Source: Longispora fulva (GTDB lineage Bacteria; Actinomycetota; Actinomycetes; Mycobacteriales; Micromonosporaceae). From it: a stretch of 64,000 bases of DNA. The position numbers were made by a program, and so were the translations under genes. Positions 60,898-64,000 of this stretch are shown one piece after another (the stretch's first letter is position 1; each line of letters begins with the position of its first letter). The notes under the pieces are model-generated. The model saw only the letters and a program-made list of their open reading frames with translations. It did no database searches and had not been told where the DNA came from. Location of the stretch: contig NZ_JADOUF010000001.1 in assembly GCF_015751905.1 (NCBI RefSeq), positions 8,121,501 through 8,185,500 on the forward strand, in the 5' to 3' direction.

Positions 60898-61506
60898 ATG
60901 CTCACCTCGCTCGCGTCCTTCGCCCTCGTCGCCGGGCTGCTCACGCTGATGCCGGGCCTCGACACGGCCCTCGTGCTGCGGACAGCCGTGGCCCAGGGCC
61001 GGGCCGCGGCGTTCGCCACGGCGCTGGGCATCAATGTCGGCGCGCTGATCTGGGGTGCCGCCGCGGCCGTCGGGGTGTCGGCGCTACTGGCGGCGTCACA
61101 GCTCGCGTACACCGTGTTGCGGTTCGTCGGGGCCGGGTACCTGGTGTGGCTCGGGGTCGGGATGCTGCGGCGCAGGGGGACTCCGGACCTGACGCCGCCC
61201 GCGCCGAACGTGCGCCGCGCCTGGGTGCGGGGGCTGACCACCAACCTGCTGAACCCGAAGATCGGCGCGTTCTACGTGGCGATGCTGCCCCAGTTCATCC
61301 CGGCCGAGTCGTCACACCTGGCCATGGGGCTGCTGCTGGCGCTCGTGCACGACCTCGAGGGCATGGCGTGGTTCACGGTACTGATCTGCGGCGCGCACGC
61401 CGTGCGCGGCTGGCTCGGCCGGCGGGCGGTGCGTCGGGCGTTGGACCGCGTGACGGGGGCGGCGCTGATCGGGTTCGGCGCGAAGCTCGCACTGATGGAC
61501 CACTGA
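60898..61506 (+). CDS. LysE-family amino-acid exporter
   Basis: 202 aa with about six hydrophobic segments. N-terminal LMPGLDTALVLRTAVAQGRAAAFATALGINVGALIWG is the LysE/RhtB signature (usually PGP, here PGL), and LNPKIGAFYVAMLPQFI is the conserved second motif. Probably exports an amino acid or a small metabolite. Confidence 0.92.
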   Translation: MLTSLASFALVAGLLTLMPGLDTALVLRTAVAQGRAAAFATALGINVGALIWGAAAAVGVSALLAASQLAYTVLRFVGAGYLVWLGVGMLRRRGTPDLTPPAPNVRRAWVRGLTTNLLNPKIGAFYVAMLPQFIPAESSHLAMGLLLALVHDLEGMAWFTVLICGAHAVRGWLGRRAVRRALDRVTGAALIGFGAKLALMDH

Positions 61507-61539
61507 CGCGGGGCGCCTCGCCCGGCCCGGGGCCGGATG

Positions 61540-61767
61540 TGCCGATCGCCGGATGACCCTCGGCGGGTCGCCCAGGCGCAGGTGGCCCCCAACAGCGCGG
61601 CCCCCAGCCTCTGGCGGGGTGGGGTCGGGATGCGCCGACAGCTGGTCGAGGAACGCCAGCCCGTCGACGACCTCCAGATGCGCGAACCCCACCGGTGGGT
61701 CGCCGGACACGAGAACGGCGTGCGCCGCCGCGAAGGATGAGGCCGGCACCGACGGCGGGAGCGGCAT
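61540..61767 (-). pseudogene. GNAT acetyltransferase remnant, truncated and frameshifted
   Basis: Frame from ATG 61767 reads SFAAAHAVLVSGDPPVGFAH then LEVVDGLAFLDQLSAHPD, typical of a GNAT beta-strand/motif A. The acetyl-CoA-binding helix that should follow (RQRLGAALLGATCAWATRRG) is in a different frame, and the C-terminal third is missing next to the end of the convergent LysE gene. It starts 12 bp after the thioredoxin-like gene on the same strand, so it may be a decayed operon partner. Confidence 0.65.
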
Positions 61768-61779
61768 GTGCCGAAATGC

Positions 61780-62910
61780 CTATCTCCATCGTGGATGGCT
61801 GGCGAGCGCCGCCGTGATCCGGTCGTGCAGCGCCGCCCGGCCGTGCGCCCCGGGCAGGCGGAGCAGCTCACGGTCGCCGTCGAGAAGGAGCACGGTGGGC
61901 ACGGAGCGGATCGCGTACCGGTCCGCGACGTCCGGCTCGTCCTCCACGTCCACGTGCACCGGACTCACCCGGTCCGCGAACGCGACCGCGACCTGGCCGA
62001 ACACCGGACCGTACTGCCGACACGGATGGCACCACGGCGCGTGGAAGTAGACCAGCGCCGGCCTGGGGTCGCCCAGCGCGCCGGCCAGGTCCGCGCCGAC
62101 CACCGGGTCGAGGTCCGTGGCGGCCATCAGCTCCTCGACGATCAGCCCAGGGCACCGTTCCCGCAGCGCGGCCACAGCCGCCGGGCTCAGCGGGCTGCGT
62201 TCGCCGTCGGGATCGGTGACCGTGAGATGCCGCAACGGGGGTACCAGCTGGGGAATCGACTCCAGCACCGAATCGTCCCAGGGCCCGATGAGGTACAGGA
62301 TCCGCAGCGCCGGAGCGCCCACCAGCCCGTCGAGCGCCGCGGCCGTCAGGGCGCCGGAGGTGCCCAGCACGAGCCGGTCCAACCGGGGCAGGGTGGCCAG
62401 CGCGGCCAACCCGCGACCCGTGATCCGGTCGCCCGACACGTTGACCGCCACGACCTGGTCCTCGCCGGCCATCGCCAGCAGAGTGTCGTCGGTGAGCAAC
62501 CCCGCGGCCAGGGTCAGCTCCGCCGGCAGCGGACGGGCCAGCCTTGCCATCACCGCGTCGGTGAGGCCCTCGCTGTACAACGCGAGGGTCTCCAGGTCCG
62601 GCACCACAGGCACCGCCCAGTCGGTGAACGTCCCGAACAGCATCAGCGAGCCGAGTCCGCGCAGGTCACCCAGGGTCGACAGATGCTCGTCCGTGACCTC
62701 CCCCGCGACGAGCTCGTCGAGCGAACCGGCCGGGAGATCGACCAACGCCGCCAGGTACTCGCCATCTGTGTCGAGAGTGACCCGCCAGCCGGCCGGCACC
62801 TCGACGACGCCCCTGGCGGGGGTCTCCCGCTGCTCGCCCTCGGGGGAGTCCAGGTAGAGGGTGCCCACGGGGCGGTCGGCGGGAAAGGTCAACCGACGAG
62901 GATCAGCCAC
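61780..62910 (-). CDS. Leucine-rich-repeat protein with C-terminal thioredoxin domain
   Basis: 376 aa from GTG 62910 (VADPRRLTFPADRP). Residues ~70-260 carry leucine-rich repeats (LGDLRGLGSLMLFG, LATLPRLDRLVLGTSG, APALRILYLIGPW). Residues ~275-376 are a thioredoxin domain with active site APWCHPCRQYGPVF and cis-Pro in IRSVPTVLLLDG. No signal peptide, so cytosolic. The fusion suggests a thiol-redox enzyme guided by a protein-binding module. Longer upstream frames lack coding character. Confidence 0.83.
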   Translation of the reverse strand: MADPRRLTFPADRPVGTLYLDSPEGEQRETPARGVVEVPAGWRVTLDTDGEYLAALVDLPAGSLDELVAGEVTDEHLSTLGDLRGLGSLMLFGTFTDWAVPVVPDLETLALYSEGLTDAVMARLARPLPAELTLAAGLLTDDTLLAMAGEDQVVAVNVSGDRITGRGLAALATLPRLDRLVLGTSGALTAAALDGLVGAPALRILYLIGPWDDSVLESIPQLVPPLRHLTVTDPDGERSPLSPAAVAALRERCPGLIVEELMAATDLDPVVGADLAGALGDPRPALVYFHAPWCHPCRQYGPVFGQVAVAFADRVSPVHVDVEDEPDVADRYAIRSVPTVLLLDGDRELLRLPGAHGRAALHDRITAALASHPRWR

Positions 62911-63138
62911 AGGATCATCGTGCCACGCGGGGTGGACGATCGTGGATGATCCGGGGGTGAGTGAGTACACGGGCGGACGGGGAGTGCCATGGGCGGGATC
63001 GGGCGGCGGGACGGGGTGGCGGCGACCTGGCGCCGGATGCCCTGCGGCGGGACCCCGGGGTAGCGGGATCGTCGGACGGTGCGGGGCCTGGGACGTCGGA
63101 CGCGTCGCCGGATCGCGCGGGGCGATGGGGCTCCGCCC

Positions 63139-63906
63139 GTGGGCTCCTTCGACCGTGCGGCCGACAACTACCGGCATGGCCGCCCCGACGACCCGCCCCG
63201 GGTGTACGAGCTGCACAGAGCACACGGCCTCGGCCCCGGATGCGGGACGTTGGAGGTCGGCACCGGCACCGGCCAGGCCACCCGTGAACGCCTCGCCCAC
63301 GGCGCCACCGTCACCGCGGTCGAACCAGGCCCCAGCCTGGCCGCTCTGCTCCGCGCCGACCTGGTCGGCCCGCGTTGCGGGTACTCGACGCTGCGATCGA
63401 GCACGTGGACCTGCCCGCCGAGGCCTTCGATCTCGCCGTGTGCGCCACCGCGTTCCACTGCCTGGATCCGGCCGTCGCCGTACCGGTGTTCGCGCGTGCG
63501 CTGCGCCCTGCGGCACCCTGGCGGTGTGATGGACCGTGTTCAGGGACCCCGAGCGGCCCACGGCGTTCCGCACGGACGTCGGCGCGCTGCACGACCGGTA
63601 CCTGCCCGGTTCGGTCGTGCCGACGGGGGAGACGCCACGGCCGCTGCGGATCCGGGAGCGGGTGGCCGAGCTGACCGCCAGCGGGGAGTTCGGGGCGGTG
63701 GACGTCGAGGTGATCCGCCGGGAGCACCCGTTGACGGCGGCGGGCACGGCGGCTGTTCGGCACGTTTCCGAACATCCGGGACTTGGCGGTGCGGCGGCGG
63801 GAGGAGTTCCTGGGCGCGATCGCGGGACTGGTGGAGAAGTCGGGTGGGGTGGTCGCCGAAGAATGGCGCTCCGGCCGCGTGCGGGGAGGACCCCGTCGGG
63901 GTATGA
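63139..63906 (+). pseudogene. Class I SAM-dependent methyltransferase, multiply disrupted
   Basis: Starting at GTG 63139, GSFDRAADNYRHGRPDDPPR and LEVGTGTGQATRERLAHGATVTAVEPG match SAM methyltransferases (motif I). Near 63373 one base is missing and the protein continues in another frame (RVLDAAIEHVDLPAEAFDLA, CATAFHCLDPAVAVPVFARA). Near 63510 a further shift leads to CGTLAV followed by TGA where TGG would be expected, then TVFRDPERPTAFRTDVGALH. Near 63750 a last shift gives LFGTFPNIRDLAVRRREEFL. At least three frameshifts plus one stop: a clear pseudogene, or a cluster of sequencing errors. Confidence 0.8.
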
Positions 63907-64000
63907 ACGAGTCCGACGACGCGCCGGCCCCACAGCCCGGCACGTCCACCGTGGCGGAAGGTGCCCGACATGCCGAACACCTCGAACACCCCAGGTCCCG
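63907..64000. other. Right edge, nothing recognised
   Basis: 94 bp after the methyltransferase remnant with no convincing gene or signal. Confidence 0.5.

Overview
The window is about 64 kb of very GC-rich DNA. GTG starts are frequent, genes commonly overlap by 4 bp (ATGA/GTGA), and the families present (ECF sigma factor SigK with RskA, FxSxx-COOH peptides, XRE regulators with TPR-like tails, DivIVA-domain protein) are actinobacterial. A filamentous actinomycete, perhaps of the Micromonosporaceae, is the best guess. No rRNA, tRNA, CRISPR array or intact insertion sequence was recognised.

Layout. 1-3.6 kb: a secreted BNR-repeat protein (cut by the window edge) and two tandem-duplicated secreted SGNH hydrolases. 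3.9-14.2 kb: a conflict/RiPP locus. A plus-strand operon encodes a trypsin-like VMAP-type protein, a MoxR AAA+ ATPase and a large vWA-like/NB-ARC/TPR protein (FxsT type). It converges on a minus-strand operon of a 55-aa FxSxx-COOH precursor peptide, an FxsB-type radical SAM maturase and a separate HExxH peptide beta-hydroxylase. 14.5-18 kb: a secreted trypsin with P-domain, an XRE regulator and a HAD hydrolase.

18.3-40.0 kb is a biosynthetic cluster and the most striking part of the window. It holds the three signature enzymes of 4-hydroxyphenylglycine synthesis (HmaS, Hmo, HpgT) but no non-ribosomal peptide synthetase. Between HpgT and an ATP-grasp ligase lie two small genes, each encoding a peptide of four EV-headed repeat units. 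The arrangement recalls pheganomycin logic, in which a non-proteinogenic arylglycine is ligated by an ATP-grasp enzyme to a ribosomally made, repeat-encoded peptide. Around it are two carrier proteins, two ketosynthases and a half-length ketosynthase-like protein, three adenylate-forming ligases, a pyruvate-dehydrogenase-type E1 alpha/beta pair, a PhyH-type dioxygenase, a cytochrome P450, two hydrolases and an MFS exporter. I read this as a RiPP/arylglycine/short-chain ketide hybrid of a kind I do not know to be described.

40-64 kb is mostly housekeeping and envelope functions: OsmC, MFS, beta-propeller, DivIVA-domain, class V aminotransferase, ArsC/Spx-like and LysR genes; an SGNH hydrolase; a SigK-RskA-molybdopterin oxidoreductase-fasciclin unit with two matching SigK-like promoters; a secreted collagenase; an XRE regulator/flavoprotein pair; an FKBP isomerase; a response regulator-histidine kinase-lipoprotein operon; PAP2, GNAT and LysE genes; an LRR-thioredoxin fusion; and two decayed genes (a GNAT remnant and a methyltransferase with several lesions) near the right end.
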